Assembly: GCA_028826165.1 (NCBI GenBank) | Contig: JAPDFW010000125.1 | Location: 38,501-102,500 of the forward strand | DNA length: 64,000 bases | Source: Anaeramoeba ignava | Lineage: Eukaryota; Metamonada; Anaeramoebidae | Direction of reading: 5' to 3' | Shown here: positions 1 through 12,200 of the stretch, piece by piece | How the letters are laid out: each line of letters begins with the position of its first letter | Position numbering within the stretch: position 1 is the first letter of the stretch | Notes under the pieces: model-generated | Database searches by the model: none | What the model saw: the letters and a program-made list of their open reading frames with translations, nothing else | What the model was told of the DNA's origin: nothing | Translations under genes and position numbers: made by a program

Positions 1-1982
1 CAGCAGTTTCTTCATAAATTGCCATTTTCGAGAAATTAAAACTGAATTCCATAAATTTCATAATTTTCGAAATCGTATCATCATTGCTTTCAACTTTAAA
101 TGTAAATCTTGCGAAAAAAGAATCAAATATTGTTTTTAATGCTTTTGAAACCAGTTTATCTACGTTTTTGGATTCTATCCATCTTAATTTCATAAGTAAA
201 GCAATTAGTTCTTCTTGACAAAAAACATCATGAATTGTTGTTGCTATTTTTTGCAATTCTATCGATCCTAAACGTGAAAGAATGTTTTGAATAATTTTTG
301 CAATTTGTATTTGGAATTTTGGAAAGTTCAAATACATTTGAAAAAATATAATGATATTTTCTGGGTTTTTTTTAGGAAGAAAATGATTATAACTTGTGCA
401 TATTTTAACCACTTTGAGGATGTTTGGGAAAGTGTTTGTGAAAAATATTTTTTGTTGCTCAGGAAGTTGATTGATTTTGTGATATTCATAAACACCAACT
501 GATAAAATGATTAAATGTTGAGTAAGTTTTTTGTTTGGTTGATCTGGAGAAAATAAACTCATTCCACTTTTAGAAAAAATTTCGAAAAAATCATCGAATG
601 TTGGGAATTGAATTTTTTGAACTTTTGAAATATAAGTTTGTGAGATTTTTTTTTTGATAATTTGAGCAGCTAATCTTGAAGTTATTAAGTTATCTGATAA
701 AACTTCCTGAAATAATTTTTTGAATTGTTGGATTTCTTTGTTATTTTGAGTTGATTCTTGTAAAGTTTGTGATTGTGATTGTGATTGTGATTTATATTCA
801 TTTTCAGTTTCTGATTTATATTCATTTTCAATTTCTGATTTATATTCGTTTTCAGTTTCTGATTTATATTCGTTTTCAGTTTCTGATTTATATTCGTTTT
901 CAGTTTCTGATTTATATTCATTTTCAGTTTCTGATTTATATTCGTTTTCAATTAAATTTTCATTTTTTTTTTGTTTCTTTTTCTTTTTCTTTTCTGATTT
1001 AAAAATTATCATTCTTTGGAATGATGGAGTTATAAAATTAGGTTTGTTTTCTTTTTGGAAAGAGCTAAAATGTTTCATTGAATTAAGAATTCCTGATGTT
1101 ATATTAACTTCTTTTTGGTATTTTGATAATTCTTCAATAATTTTTTGTGGATTATCATCAGAATCAGAATCAACATCAGAAAAAGAAAAATTATCCATTT
1201 TCAAACTATAATTTTCATTTTCATTTTCATTTTGATTTTCATTTTCATTTTCATTTTCATTTTCATTTTCATTTTGATTTTCATTTTGATTTTCATTTCC
1301 ATTTTCATTTCCATTTTGATTTTGATTTTTTTTTTTGAAATTTAATTTTGATTGAAATGAATGACTTTTTGATTCATTTAGATTTTGATTTTCATTTAGA
1401 TTTTGTTTTTCATTTAGATTTTGATTTCATTTTGATTTTGATTTTGATTTTGATTTTGATTTTGTTTTTTTTTTTGATTTTGATTTTGATTTTGATTTTG
1501 ATTTTGATTTTCTTTTTGATTTTCTTTTTGATTTTCTTTTTGATTTTGTTTTTGATTTTGATTTTGATTTTGATTTTGATTTTGATTTTGATTTTGATTT
1601 TGATTTTGATTTTGATTTTTGTTTTTGATTTTGATTTTGATTTTGATTTTGATTTTGATTTTGATTTTCATTTTTGATTTTGTTTTTTTGATTTTCGTTT
1701 TCATTTTTCATTTTCATTTTCATTTTGATTTTCATTTTCATTTTCATTTTGATTTTCTTTTTGATTTTCTTTTTGATTTTCTTTTTGATTTTCTTTTTCT
1801 TGGATTTTTTCTGCGAAATCTAATATAGTTTGATTTTGATTTTCTTTTTGATTTTGATTTTGATTTTGATCTGGTTTTGGTTTTGTTTTGGTTTTGGTTT
1901 TTGTTCTTTTTTGATTCTGTTGATCAATTTTTTCTTCTTGTTTTGAATTTTTTCTTTTTTTGTTTTGATTTATTTGACTCAT
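1..1982 (-). CDS. Unrecognised lysine-rich protein with NQ/NE tracts (3' end outside window)
   Basis: Start chosen at the ATG at 1982-1980 (MSQINQNKKRKNSKQ), 18 or so bases after a TTCATTTTT-type element. The N-terminus is basic and lysine-rich, nuclear-looking. It runs into Asn-Gln, Lys-Glu-Asn-Gln and Asn-Glu tracts (about 1870-1200), then an acidic Ser/Asp patch (FSFSDVDSDSDD, near 1190-1160), a KKKKKKQKK stretch and about seven copies of an eight-residue unit ENEYKSET (about 950-790). From 720 down to 1 the sequence is ordinary, helical and hydrophobic (for example TFDDFFEIFSKSGMSLF, LTQHLIILSVGVYEYHK) and stays open past the window edge, so it is probably an alpha-helical repeat fold. 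The frame has to change about three times inside the NQ tract (near 1701, 1620 and 1430-1340). Either homopolymer errors or small introns explain this. I do not recognise the family; a nucleolar role is only a guess from the basic N-terminus. Confidence 0.6.
760..960 (-). repeat. 24-bp coding tandem repeat (ENEYKSET units)
   Basis: About seven near-identical 24-base units, each encoding Glu-Asn-Glu-Tyr-Lys-Ser-Glu-Thr on the minus strand, inside the unrecognised lysine-rich gene. Units differ mainly by silent changes (attcat versus attcgt). A length that is a multiple of three keeps the frame open. Confidence 0.85.
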
Positions 1983-2148
1983 TTTATTTTTAAATTTGAA
2001 AAAAATGAAAAATGAAAAATGATTTTTTTTTTAACGAAAATTTTTATATAAAATTAAAACAATCCAAAAAATTCGTTAAAAAGAAAAACAAAAATCTATT
2101 TTAAATTTAATTATAAATTTAATTGCAAATTTAATTTCTTTTTGATTT

Positions 2149-2903
2149 CTACATTTTTTTCCGATCTTCAGAAACTAATAAAATTTGAAATTTCTTTCTA
2201 ATGTGATAAAATTCAAAAAAAGAAACAAAAATAAAAGTAAAAAGAAAAATTACAAACCAAAGTAAAAGAAAAGTATTTAAACTTTCTTCAAAATCTAAAT
2301 ATAATTTTTTTTGAGAATGAAAATTTTGAAATTTTTTTGAAAAATTTTGGAAAATTTCAAATTGATTTTCGAATTTTTTTTGTAAAAGATCTAAATCATC
2401 TAAAAATTTTAAAATAAATTAAATAAAAATTAAAGATTTTGTTTTGTTTGTTTTTTTTTTACTTTTTTTTCCAATTTCTTTTGAAAATTGAAATAAATTT
2501 TCAACTGTAATTGAAATTGAATTTTTCATTCCATTTTCAAAACAAAATTGATATTCTTTTAAAGGAATTGAAATGAAAGAAAAAGAAGTTGGTTCAAATT
2601 GAATAAAGTCATTGTAAATCATTTCATTTTGATGATCAAAAATCTTATTAAATTTTTTTTTATTTTAAAATTTTTTTGATTTATTTTTATTTATTTTAAA
2701 AAGGATTTTTAATTTACTTTAAGTTTTATATTAAATTCATTTGAATCTGAATGTTCAATTTTATTTAATTTACAAAATAATTTTGTTTTATTTTTGAAAG
2801 ATTTTTCTGTAAAACATTGAGTTGATTCTTTTTCAATAAAAAAATTTAAAGAAATTATTGATTTAAATAAAAAGAAAAGAAATAAAATTTTTAAAAGAAA
2901 CAT
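2149..2903 (-). CDS. p24/TMED-like secretory cargo receptor (EMP24/GP25L family)
   Basis: Three exons, 2903-2718, 2643-2463 and 2399-2149, joined by short GT-AG introns of 74 and 63 bases. They sum to 618 bases, a closed frame of 205 residues ending in TAG, the usual size of p24 proteins. Residues 1-20 form a signal peptide (MFLLKILFLFFLFKSII). A luminal beta-rich region follows, with Cys residues near the start (STQCFTEKSF) and later (EYQFCFENG) as in GOLD domains. Then come a coiled-coil segment, one membrane span (FLLLWFVIFLFTFIFV) and a short basic cytosolic tail with a di-lysine near the end (SEDRKKM). The family cycles between ER and Golgi in COPI/COPII vesicles. Sequence identity is low, so the call rests on topology, length and the GOLD-like cysteines. 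It is divergently transcribed from the GluRS gene with only 135 bases between starts. Confidence 0.65.
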
Positions 2904-3038
2904 TTTTAAAAAAGAAAAAAAAAAATGAAAAAAATGAAATTACTAATAATTTAAAAATATTATTTAAAAAAACGTAAAAAATTTTTATTTTTTTTAATTT
3001 TTTTTTTCATTTTTTTCATTTTTAAAAAAAAAGAAAAA
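2904..3038. promoter_or_regulatory. Short divergent promoter with mirrored TTCATTTTTT elements
   Basis: The 135 bases between two start codons hold TTTCATTTTTTTCATTTTT on each strand: complement of about 2923-2943 for the p24-like gene and 3003-3023 for GluRS. Each lies about 15-40 bases before its ATG, the same arrangement seen before many other genes in the window. Confidence 0.45.
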
Positions 3039-6000
3039 ATGGAAGTTCATTTTAATATTCAAAAAGTACCAAATCTTGCGATATTGATTTCATTTGCAGA
3101 AAGAGATTTAAGAGTTAAATTCATTCCAACAAATGAAAATTATTATTCATCAATTTTAAAATTAAATTCAAAAGAAGATCCAATTTTATGTGGAGATTAT
3201 GCAATTGCAAAATATTTTGCTAGAATTTCAAAAACTCCTTTATTATCTTCTTCACAAAAACCTGAAGAGCTTAGTTTGATTGACCAATGGTTGGATTTTG
3301 TTATTAGTTATCCTCAAAATCAATTCTCTGATTTGTTTCCTATGATTAATGCTTATTTGACTTTTAAAACTTTTTTTGTTGGTTATTCTCTTTCTATTGT
3401 TGATTATGCTATTTTTACAAATTGTTTTGAATGTAGATTTCAAAATTCATTTTAAAATCAAAATCATTTATAAAATTCATTTTAAAATTCATTTTAAAAA
3501 TTAAAAAAATTAAAATTAAAATTAAAATTAAAATTAAAATTAAAATTAAAATTAAAATTAATATTGAAAAAAAATTAAAATTAAAATTAAAATTAAAATT
3601 AAAATTGAAATAAAAAATTAAAATTAAAATTAAAAATTAAAATTTAAAATTAAAATAAAAATTAAAATTTGAAATCAAAATCAAAATCATTTTAAAATTC
3701 ATTTTAAAAATTTTAAAAATTAAAATCAAAAATTCAAAAATTAAAATCAAAAAATTAAAAATTAAAATTAAAATTAAAAATTCATTAAAATTAAAATTAA
3801 AATTCATTTATAAAATTAAAATTAAAATTAAAATCAAAATTAAAATTAAAATTAAAATTAAAATTAAAATCAAAATTAAAATTAAAATTAAAATTAAAAT
3901 TAAAATTCATTTTAAAAATTAAAATTAAAATTAAAATTAAAATTAAAATTAAAATTAAAATTAAAATTAAAAATTAAATTTTAAAATTCATTTTAAAAAT
4001 TAAAATTAAAATTAAAATTAAAATTAAAATTAAAATTAAAATTAAAATTAAAATTAAAATTGAAAAAATTAAAATTAAAATTAAATTTAAAATTAAATTT
4101 AAAATTAAAATTAAAAAGGGTATCAACAACCAAAAGAATCTCAATATCCTAACTTTGATAGATGGTTTAATTATATGAAAACTATTCCTGAATGTATTAG
4201 ATTAACAAAAATGAAACCTTTTAAAGTTGAAGAAAAAAAACCAGAAGTTGAAAGTAAAAAGAAAACAATTGGAAAAAAAGTAGTTCAAGAAAAAAAAGCA
4301 GCATATTTTGAATTACCAAATGCTGAAATGGGAAAAGTTGTAACAAGATTTCCACCAGAACCAAGTGGTTATCTTCATATTGGTATAAATTAAAATTAAA
4401 ATTAAAATTAAAATTAAAATTAAAATTAAAATTAATATTAATATTAAATTAAAATTAATATTAAAATTAAAATTAAAATTAAAATTAAAATTAAAATTAA
4501 AATTAATATTGAAATTAAAATTAAAATTAAAATTAAATATTAATATTAAAATTAAAATTAAAATTAAATTTAAAATTAATATTAAAATTAAAATTAAAAT
4601 TAAAATTAAAATTAATATTAAAATTAATATTAATATTAAAATTAAAATTAAAATAATTAAAATTAAAATTAAAATTAAAATCAAAATCAAAATCAAAATT
4701 AATATTAAAATTAAATATTAAAATTAAAATTAAAATTCATTTTAATATTAAAATTAAAAATAATATCAAAATTAAAATTAAAATTAAAATTAATATTAAA
4801 ATTAAAATTAAAATTAAAATTAAAATTAAAATCAAAATTAAAATTAAATATTAATATTAAATTAAAATTAAAATTAAAATTAAAATTAAAATCAAAAATT
4901 AAAATTAAAATTAAAATAAAAAAGGACATGCAAAGGCAGCGTTATTAAATCAACATTATGCAAATCAATATAAAGGAAAACTTATAGTAAGATTTGATGA
5001 TACTAATCCAGTTACAGAAACAGAAGAATATGAGAAATGCATTCGGGAAGATTTAGACAAATTAGAAATCAAAGCAAATTTAATAACACATACAAGCGAT
5101 TCATTTCCAGTAATATTCAAGTATGCAGATCAAATTATTCAACAAGGAGATGCTTATGTTGATGATACAGAATCAAAGGATATCAAAATACAAAGAAAAC
5201 AAGGAATTGATTCCAAAAACAGAAACAATTCAATTGAAGAAAATCTTAAACTTTGGAATGAAATGAAAATTGGATCTCAAAAAGGTTTAACTTGTGTTTT
5301 GAGAGCTAAAATTTCTATGACTCATGAATGTAAAGCTATGAGAGATCCTGCTTTGTTTCGTTGTGAATTAACCCCTCATTATAGATTGGGAACTCAATAT
5401 AAATGTTATCCTCTTTATGATTTTGCTTGTCCAATTGGTATTTTAAAATTTAAAATTCATTTATAAATTAAAATTTAAAATTCATTTATAAAATTAAATG
5501 AAAATTCAAATCAAAATTAAAATTATAATTAAAATTAATATTCAAATCAAAATTAATATTCAAATTAAAATTAAAATTAATATTAAAATTAATTTGAAAA
5601 TTTGATAGTATTGATGGTGTAACTCATGCTCTTCGTTCTGATGAATATAATGAAAAAAATTTAATTTATCATTGGGTTTGTGAACATTTAAAGATTAGAG
5701 AACCTCATATTCACACTTTTAGGTAGAAAAATTAAAAATTAAAAAATTAAAAATCTAAAAATTTAAAAATTAAAAATTAAAAATTAAAAATTTAAAATTT
5801 AAAAATTAAAATTAAAAATTAAAAAATTAAAAAATTTAAAAATTTAAAAATAAAGTCGATTAAATCTACAATACACACCATTATCAAAAAGAGTATTAAG
5901 ATGGTTTGTACAAAACAAAAAAACAAATGGATGGGATGATCCACGATTCCCAACAATTCGAGGAGTAATGCGAAGAGGGATGACAGTTGAAGCATTACAA

Positions 6001-6714
6001 TACTTCATTCAACTTCAAGGAAGCTCACGAACAGCAAACTTAATGGAATGGAACATGTTATGGTCTTTTAACAAATCAATTATTGATCCAAAAATTCCAA
6101 GATTTACTTCAATTGATGAAAAAGATTATGTTGTTGTTGAAATTGAAGGAGTTTCTGATAAAATCGAAGTCAAACAATGGCCGAAATTGAAGACAAATCC
6201 TTCTTTGGGAATGAAGGATGTTCGTTATTTAAACAAAATTATCATTCAACAATCAGATGCAGTTTTATTGAAAGAAAATGAGGAGATAACTTTGATTAAT
6301 TGGGGAAATTGCATCATTAAACAAATTCATAAGGATGGGAATAACTCAAAAATACTCAGAATTTCGGCTGTTTTACATTTGGAAGGCGATTTTAAAAAGA
6401 CTAAATGGAAGCTTACTTGGCTCCCAAATACTGATGATTTGTTGAAAATTAAATTGGTTGACGTCGGTTATTTAATTACTAAACAAAAACTTGAAAAAAA
6501 AGATCCCTTTGAAAAATTTGTTGCTGAAAATACTTGGTTTGAAGAATTTGTTTTGGGTGATCCCCAAATTGCTCAACTTAAAAAGGGGGATATTTTTCAG
6601 TTGGAAAGAAAGGGTTATTATATTGTTGACAATGAATTTTCAAAAGAAACTAATTCAGTAGTTCTTTTGAATATTCCTGATGGAAGAAAGAAGAAAGAAC
6701 CCAAAAAGAAATAA
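3039..6714 (+). CDS. Glutamyl-tRNA synthetase, cytosolic eukaryotic type
   Basis: Charges tRNA-Glu with glutamate. Five exons: 3039-3432, 4119-4382, 4925-5437, about 5602-5722 and 5856-6714, giving about 716 residues, close to yeast Gus1. Residues 1-140 are the GST-like N-terminal domain. A lysine-rich linker leads into the class I catalytic core. The HIGH motif reads GYLHIGHAKAAL, and intron 2 falls inside the Gly codon. The core continues with [19 protein letters not shown] and FACPI, then [15 protein letters not shown]. The KMSKS-type loop is [11 protein letters not shown], followed by [18 protein letters not shown] and the beta-barrel anticodon-binding domain. Introns 1, 2 and 4 are clean GT-AG; introns 1 and 2 (686 and 542 bases) are largely AAAATT hexamers. 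The exon 3/4 junction is odd: homology demands Val-Asp-Ser-Ile-Asp-Gly, which puts the exon start at about 5602 where no AG precedes it. The gene is related to GlnRS, but the GST-like domain and motifs favour GluRS. Confidence 0.95.
3433..4118 (+). repeat. GluRS intron 1, AAAATT hexamer array
   Basis: GT at 3433 and AG at 4117-4118. Almost the whole 686 bases are AAAATT units with occasional AAAATC and CATTTTAAAA interruptions. Splicing joins ...CFE to [13 protein letters not shown] in frame. Confidence 0.85.
4383..4924 (+). repeat. GluRS intron 2, AAAATT/AATATT array inside the HIGH motif
   Basis: GT at 4383 and AG at 4923-4924. The 542-base intron interrupts the glycine codon of the HIGH motif. 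It consists of AAAATT and AATATT hexamers, different in detail from intron 1. Confidence 0.9.
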
Positions 6715-6721
6715 TTTTCAA

Positions 6722-7270
6722 TTTCTAAATCAATTTTTAAATCTAAATCAATTTTAATTTCTAAATCAATTTCAAAATCAATTTCTAAATCAATTTCTAA
6801 ATCTAAATCAATTTCAAAATCAATTTCTAAATCTAAATCAATTTTAAAATCAATTTCTAAATCAATTTCTAAATCAATTTCTAAATCTAAATCAATTTTA
6901 ATTTCTAAATCAATTTCTAAATCTAAATCAATTTTAATTTCTAAATCAATTTCTAAATCAATTTCTAAATCAATTTCTAAATCAATTTTAATTTCTAAAT
7001 CAATTTCTAAATCTAAATCAATTTCTAAATCAATTTTAAAATCAATTTCTAAATCAATTTCTAAATCAATTTCTAAATCAATTTCTAAATCAATTTCTAA
7101 ATCAATTTTAATTTCAATTTTAAATCAATTTCTAAATCAATTTCTAAATCAATTTCTAAATCAATTTCTAAATCAATTTTAATTTCTAAATAAATTTCAA
7201 AATCAATTTCTAAATCAATTTCTAAATCAATTTCTAAATCAATTTCTAAATCAATTTTAAAATCAATTTC
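6722..7270. repeat. Intergenic 12-bp satellite (AATTTCTAAATC)
   Basis: About 45 imperfect tandem copies of a 12-base unit, with variants AATTTTAAAATC and AATCTAAATC. It fills the space between the GluRS stop and the next gene. An open frame on the minus strand (EIDLEIDL...) is only the repeat read through. Confidence 0.9.
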
Positions 7271-7292
7271 TTTTAAAAAAATAAATTTCAAA

Positions 7293-7322
7293 AATAATTT
7301 TTTTCATTTTTTTCTTTTCAAA
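7293..7322 (+). promoter_or_regulatory. TTTTTTCATTTTTTTCTTTTC element before the PDI-like gene
   Basis: The run TTTTTTCATTTTTTTCTTTTC lies directly before the ATG at 7323. Nearly the same string precedes the RCC1-BTB genes at 49768, 51788 and 54122 on the other strand, so it is probably a core promoter or transcription start element. Confidence 0.45.
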
Positions 7323-9131
7323 ATGAAATTTTTAAATTTTTTAATTTTCTTTTTATTTTTTTCAAGTAATTTCACATTTATCCTTCATTTAAATGAAGAA
7401 GCTTTTGAAAATTCACTTAAACAATTTGATTACTGGATTATAAAATTTACAGATAATCAACCAGAAAGTCACACATCAGTAAAAATTTAATTCAAAATTT
7501 AATTCAAATTTAATTCAAAAATTAATTCAAAATTTAATTCTAAAATTAATTCAAAATTTAATTCAAAATTCAAAATTTAATTCAAAATTTAATTCAAAAT
7601 TTAATTCAAAATTTAATTCTAAAAATTAATTCAAAAATTTAATTCAAAATTTAATTCTAAAATTAATTCAAAAATTAATTCTAAAATTAATTCAAAATTC
7701 AAAATTTAATTCAAAATTTAATTCAAAATTTAATTCAAAATTCAAAATTTAATTCAAAATTTAATTTAAAATTTAATTCAAAATTTAAAATTTAATTTCA
7801 AAAATTAAATTCAAAAAATTCAAAATTCAAAATTTAATTCAAAAATTAATTCAAAATTTAATTCAAAAATTAATTCAAAATTCAAAAATTAATTCAAAAA
7901 TTAATTCAAAATTTAATTCAAAAATTAATTCAAAATTCAAAATTTAATTCAAAAATTAATTCAAAATTTAATTCAAAAATCAATTCAAAATTTAATTCAA
8001 AATTTAATTCAAAAATTAAAAAAATAGAGAGAAGTCTTATTCACAAAATTCGTTTACAAATTTAAAACATCATTCCATTCAGGAATTGTTAATTGTAACA
8101 AAGAAATTAATCTCTGCAAAAAATTTGGAATTCAAGAATATCCAACTTTCAAACTATTTGCCAAACAAGAATTTAAAGCAGATTTAACATTTGATAAAAA
8201 TTACACAGTTGATGATATAAGAAATCTATTGAATAACGACTTAGACATCGCTAAAAACATAACTTCGCTAAAGGAAATAAAAGAAAGCGAAGACCCACAA
8301 ATCATTCTTTTAATCCAATCAACAAACGGACACGAAAATGAAATTGTTTCCAATTATTTAAATGTTGCCTTAAAATTATTTCCTTTTCGAAATTTTTATC
8401 TTTTTAAATTTGATAACGAAAACGAACTTTCCGAAACAGGTTTCCCAAAATTTGTTGTGGAAGAGGCCAAACACTTCCACGGTGCTTTACTTAACTTTAA
8501 TTCTGGAAAGTTTGCTTCGCTTAAAGTTTTGCCAAGAGATGAAAATCTCTTTTATGAATTTGTTAAAAAAACTTTTGAATTCGTTTTCCAAGAATTAACA
8601 CCAAAAATATATGAAAAATTAGTTTCCGAAGAAAGAAATATTGCCGTTTTGGTCGTTGATACTTCAAACGAAGATACTCACTTGTTCAAGAATTCTTTTG
8701 AATTTTATGCTCATTCCAAAATTGGTGATTTTAACTTTACTTGGATTGATTTTGAAAATTTGTCAAAAATTCCAAAAAAAATTTCAGTTCAAAAAAATCA
8801 ACTTCCGAGAGTTGTTGCTATCATTTCTTCAGAGGATAAGCTTTATATCCAGCCAAGAGAGATTGGCATTGCTCGCTTTATTAATGCTATTTTGGAAAAT
8901 AAACTTGATGATGCAATTAATCAAGCAAAAAAACAACTTGATTTGCAAAGAAATCCTTCAAAAAATGAAAATGTCAAACCAGATTCTCAAAGTTTTTGGA
9001 ACAATGAAATTTGGAACACAAAAAATACTTTGATTGCTTTGATTTCTTTGATTGTGATTATTGGATCTGGTTGTTTAGGATATAAATTATATCCTGTAGA
9101 AAAAGAAAAAAAAGAGAAAAAAGAAAAATAA
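7323..9131 (+). CDS. PDI/TMX-like ER membrane protein lacking the CxxC active site
   Basis: Two exons, 7323-7478 and 8028-9131, joined in phase 0 across a canonical GT-AG intron, give 419 residues. Residues 1-20 are a signal peptide ([17 protein letters not shown]). A thioredoxin fold follows: LNEEAFENSLKQFDYWIIKF, then after the splice the Cys-containing strand SGIVNCNKEINLCKKFGIQ and the cis-proline loop EYPTFKLF. Where PDIs carry WCGHC this protein has TDNQPESHTS, so the redox cysteines are absent. More thioredoxin-like luminal sequence follows. Near the end is one membrane span (NTLIALISLIVIIGSGCLGY) and a tail ending KKEK, a good KKxx ER-retrieval signal. The likely role is a non-catalytic ER chaperone or scaffold, as with other redox-dead PDIs. 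It ends 126 bases before the convergent RGS-DUF547 gene. Confidence 0.8.
7479..8027 (+). repeat. Intron of the PDI-like gene, AATTTAATTCAA array
   Basis: GT at 7479-7480 and TAG at 8025-8027. The intron is a tandem array of AATTTAATTCAA and AAAATTAATTC units, a repeat not seen elsewhere in the window. Confidence 0.85.
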
Positions 9132-9257
9132 AATTTTTTCTTTTCGGAACTTTTTTTTTGCTTTTCCAAAAATTACAAAATAAAAAATCAAGTTAAATTT
9201 TTCTTTAATAAAACAATTCAAAAAAAACAAGAATAAAAAGATAATTTTTTGTGTTAT

Positions 9258-12200
9258 TTAATTTAAAAGAAAGTTTAATTTTTGATAACTTTTTGGAATT
9301 GGTTCAGCTTTATCTGCAAATTTAATTGAAAAATTTTGTAAAGTTTTTTTTTCAAAGAAAATTTCAACAGCAATTTGATTTTGCATTGCTTGATAAAATT
9401 TTTTTTGAGAATCTTCTTCTAAATATTTTGCAATAAAATGAATGATATTTTTTTGATTAGAAATGAAATCTTTGGCTAAATAGCTTAATTCTTTTGGTAA
9501 ATTGAATTGATAGAATATTTTCTAAATTTAATTAAAAATTAATTAAAAATTAATTAAAAATTAAAAATTAATTGAAATTAGAATTTACTTTTTTCTTTTC
9601 AATTTTTTTAAATTTTTTCCCAATAAAAAAAAGTTTGCACATTGTTTCAAGTTGATTTTCTAAAGTTTCTGGATAAAATATAGTGATTGGAGGTGATTCT
9701 AGTGTTAAATATGAAACAACAAAATTAATTCTTGGATCATAAGAAACAACGAGTTCTTTTCTCAAATCTGATGAAGTAAAATAAGGTGAATTATGATTTG
9801 ATTTTGATCTAATTGAGTTATCTAAGAATTAAGAATTAAATTAAATATTTTTAAATTGAATTGAATTGAATTGAAATATTTTTAAATTGAATTAAATTAA
9901 ATTGAAATATTTTTGAATTAAATTAAATTAAATTAAATTAAATTAAATTAAATTAAATTGAAATATTTTTAAATTAAATTAAATTGAAATATTTTTAAAT
10001 TAAATTAAATTGAAATATTTTTAAATTTAAATTAAATTATTTCATTAATACTCGTAAAAATTCCAAATCTTATATCATCTAATGAAAACTTATATCCTCC
10101 AATTTTATATTGATAAGTTTTGAAAAAATTCTTATTCAAAACAGGAATATTAATTGTAAATGAAATATGTAAAAGTAATAAATGAAAAATATTTAAGAAA
10201 AAAGCTTTTCTTTCAATTTCTTTCATTTCAGATAAATCAACTTTTTTTAATTCACTTGTTCCAATTAAAAACCTTCTAAAAGAAACAGTTAAAGAAGAAT
10301 CTTGAAAATTTAAAGTTTGTTTTTTTGAAGTGTGTTTCCTAATCATTCCCAATATAAAATGAAGTAAATTAATAGAAACAACTAATGGTTCTCTTGATGG
10401 ACCAATCCAACGTCTTTTGTTTAAGATATTTTTGTTCTTATTATTTGGTAATTTAATAATTAACTAAAATTGAAAATGATAAACTTGTTTTCAATTCAAT
10501 TCAATTCAAAAAAAATTCAATTGTTTTATTTTGTTTTACATGAAGTTCTTGATTTGATTTTTCTTTTTCATCAATACATTTTTCTCTTTTCTTCATTTCT
10601 TGCATTTCATTATATTTTAAACTATCTTTAAATCTTGGAAATAAACTATCATTTGCAATTCCCAAAAGATGCTTTTTTTAAATCAAATTTTAAATCAAAT
10701 TTTAAATCAATATTTAAATCAATATTATAATCAATATTTAAATAAATATTTAAATAAATATTTAAATCAATATTATAATCAATATTTAAATCAATATTTA
10801 AATCAATATTTAAATCAATATTATAATCAATATTATAATCAATATTTAAATCAATATTTAAATCAATATTTAAATCAATATTTAAATCAATTTTATAATC
10901 AATATTTAAATCAATTTTATAATCAATTTTTAAATCAATTTTTAAATCAATTTTTAAATCAATTTTTAAATCAAATTTTAAATCAATATTTAAATAAATA
11001 TTTAAATCAATATTTAAATAAATATTTAAATAAATATTTAAATCAAATTTATAATCAAATTTATAATCAATTTTTAAATCAATATTAAAAATCAATTTTA
11101 TAATCAATTTTATAATCAATTTTTAAATCAATATTTAAATCAATATTTAAATCAATATTTAAATCAATATTTAAATCAATATTTAAATCAATATTTAAAT
11201 CAATATTTAAATCAATATTTAAATCAATATTTAAATCAATATTATAATCAATTTTTAAATCAATTTTTAAATCAATTTTTAAATAAATATTTAAATCAAT
11301 TTTTAAATCAATATTTAAATCAATTTTTAAATCAATTTTTAAATCAATATTTAAATCAATTTTTAAATCAATTTTTAAATCAATTTTTAAATCAATTTTT
11401 AAATCAATTTTTAAATCAATTTTATAATCAATTTTTAAATCAATTTTATAATCAATATTTAAATCAATATTTAAATAAATATTTAAATCAATTTTTAAAT
11501 CAATTTTTAAATCAATATTAAAAATCAATTTTATAATCAATTTTATAATCAATTTTTAAATCAATATTTAAATCAATATTTAAATCAATATTTAAATCAA
11601 ATATTTAAATAAATATTTAAATCAATTTTATAATCAATATTTAAATCAATTTTATAATCAATTTTTAAATAAATATTTAAATCAATTTTTAAATCAATAT
11701 TATAATCAATTTTATAATCAATTTTATAATCAATTTTATAATCAATTTTTAAATAAATATTTAAATCAATTTTTAAATCAATATTATAATCAATTTTATA
11801 ATCAATTTTATAATCAATTTTATAATCAATTTTTAAATAAATATTTAAATAAATATTTAAATCAATATTTAAATAAATATTTAAATCAATTTTATAATCA
11901 ATTTTTAAATCAATTTTTATAATCAATTTTATAAATAATTTTATAATCAATTTTTAAATCAATTTTTAAATAAATATTTAAATCAATTTTATAATCAATT
12001 TTTAAATCAATTTTATAATCAATTTTTAAATAAATATTTAAATCAATTTTATAATCAATATTTAAATCAATTTTATAATCAATTTTATAATCAATTTTTA
12101 AATCAATTTTTAAATCAATATTTTAAATCAATTTTTAAATAAATATTTAAATAAATTTTATAATCAATTTTTAAATCAATTTTTAAATAAATTTTTTAGA

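Noticed and set aside
10649-11552. Long minus-strand frames with NIDLNIDL and plus-strand QYLNQYLN
   Set aside because: Pure readings of the 10-bp intron satellite; splice sites on both sides place them inside the RGS-DUF547 intron.
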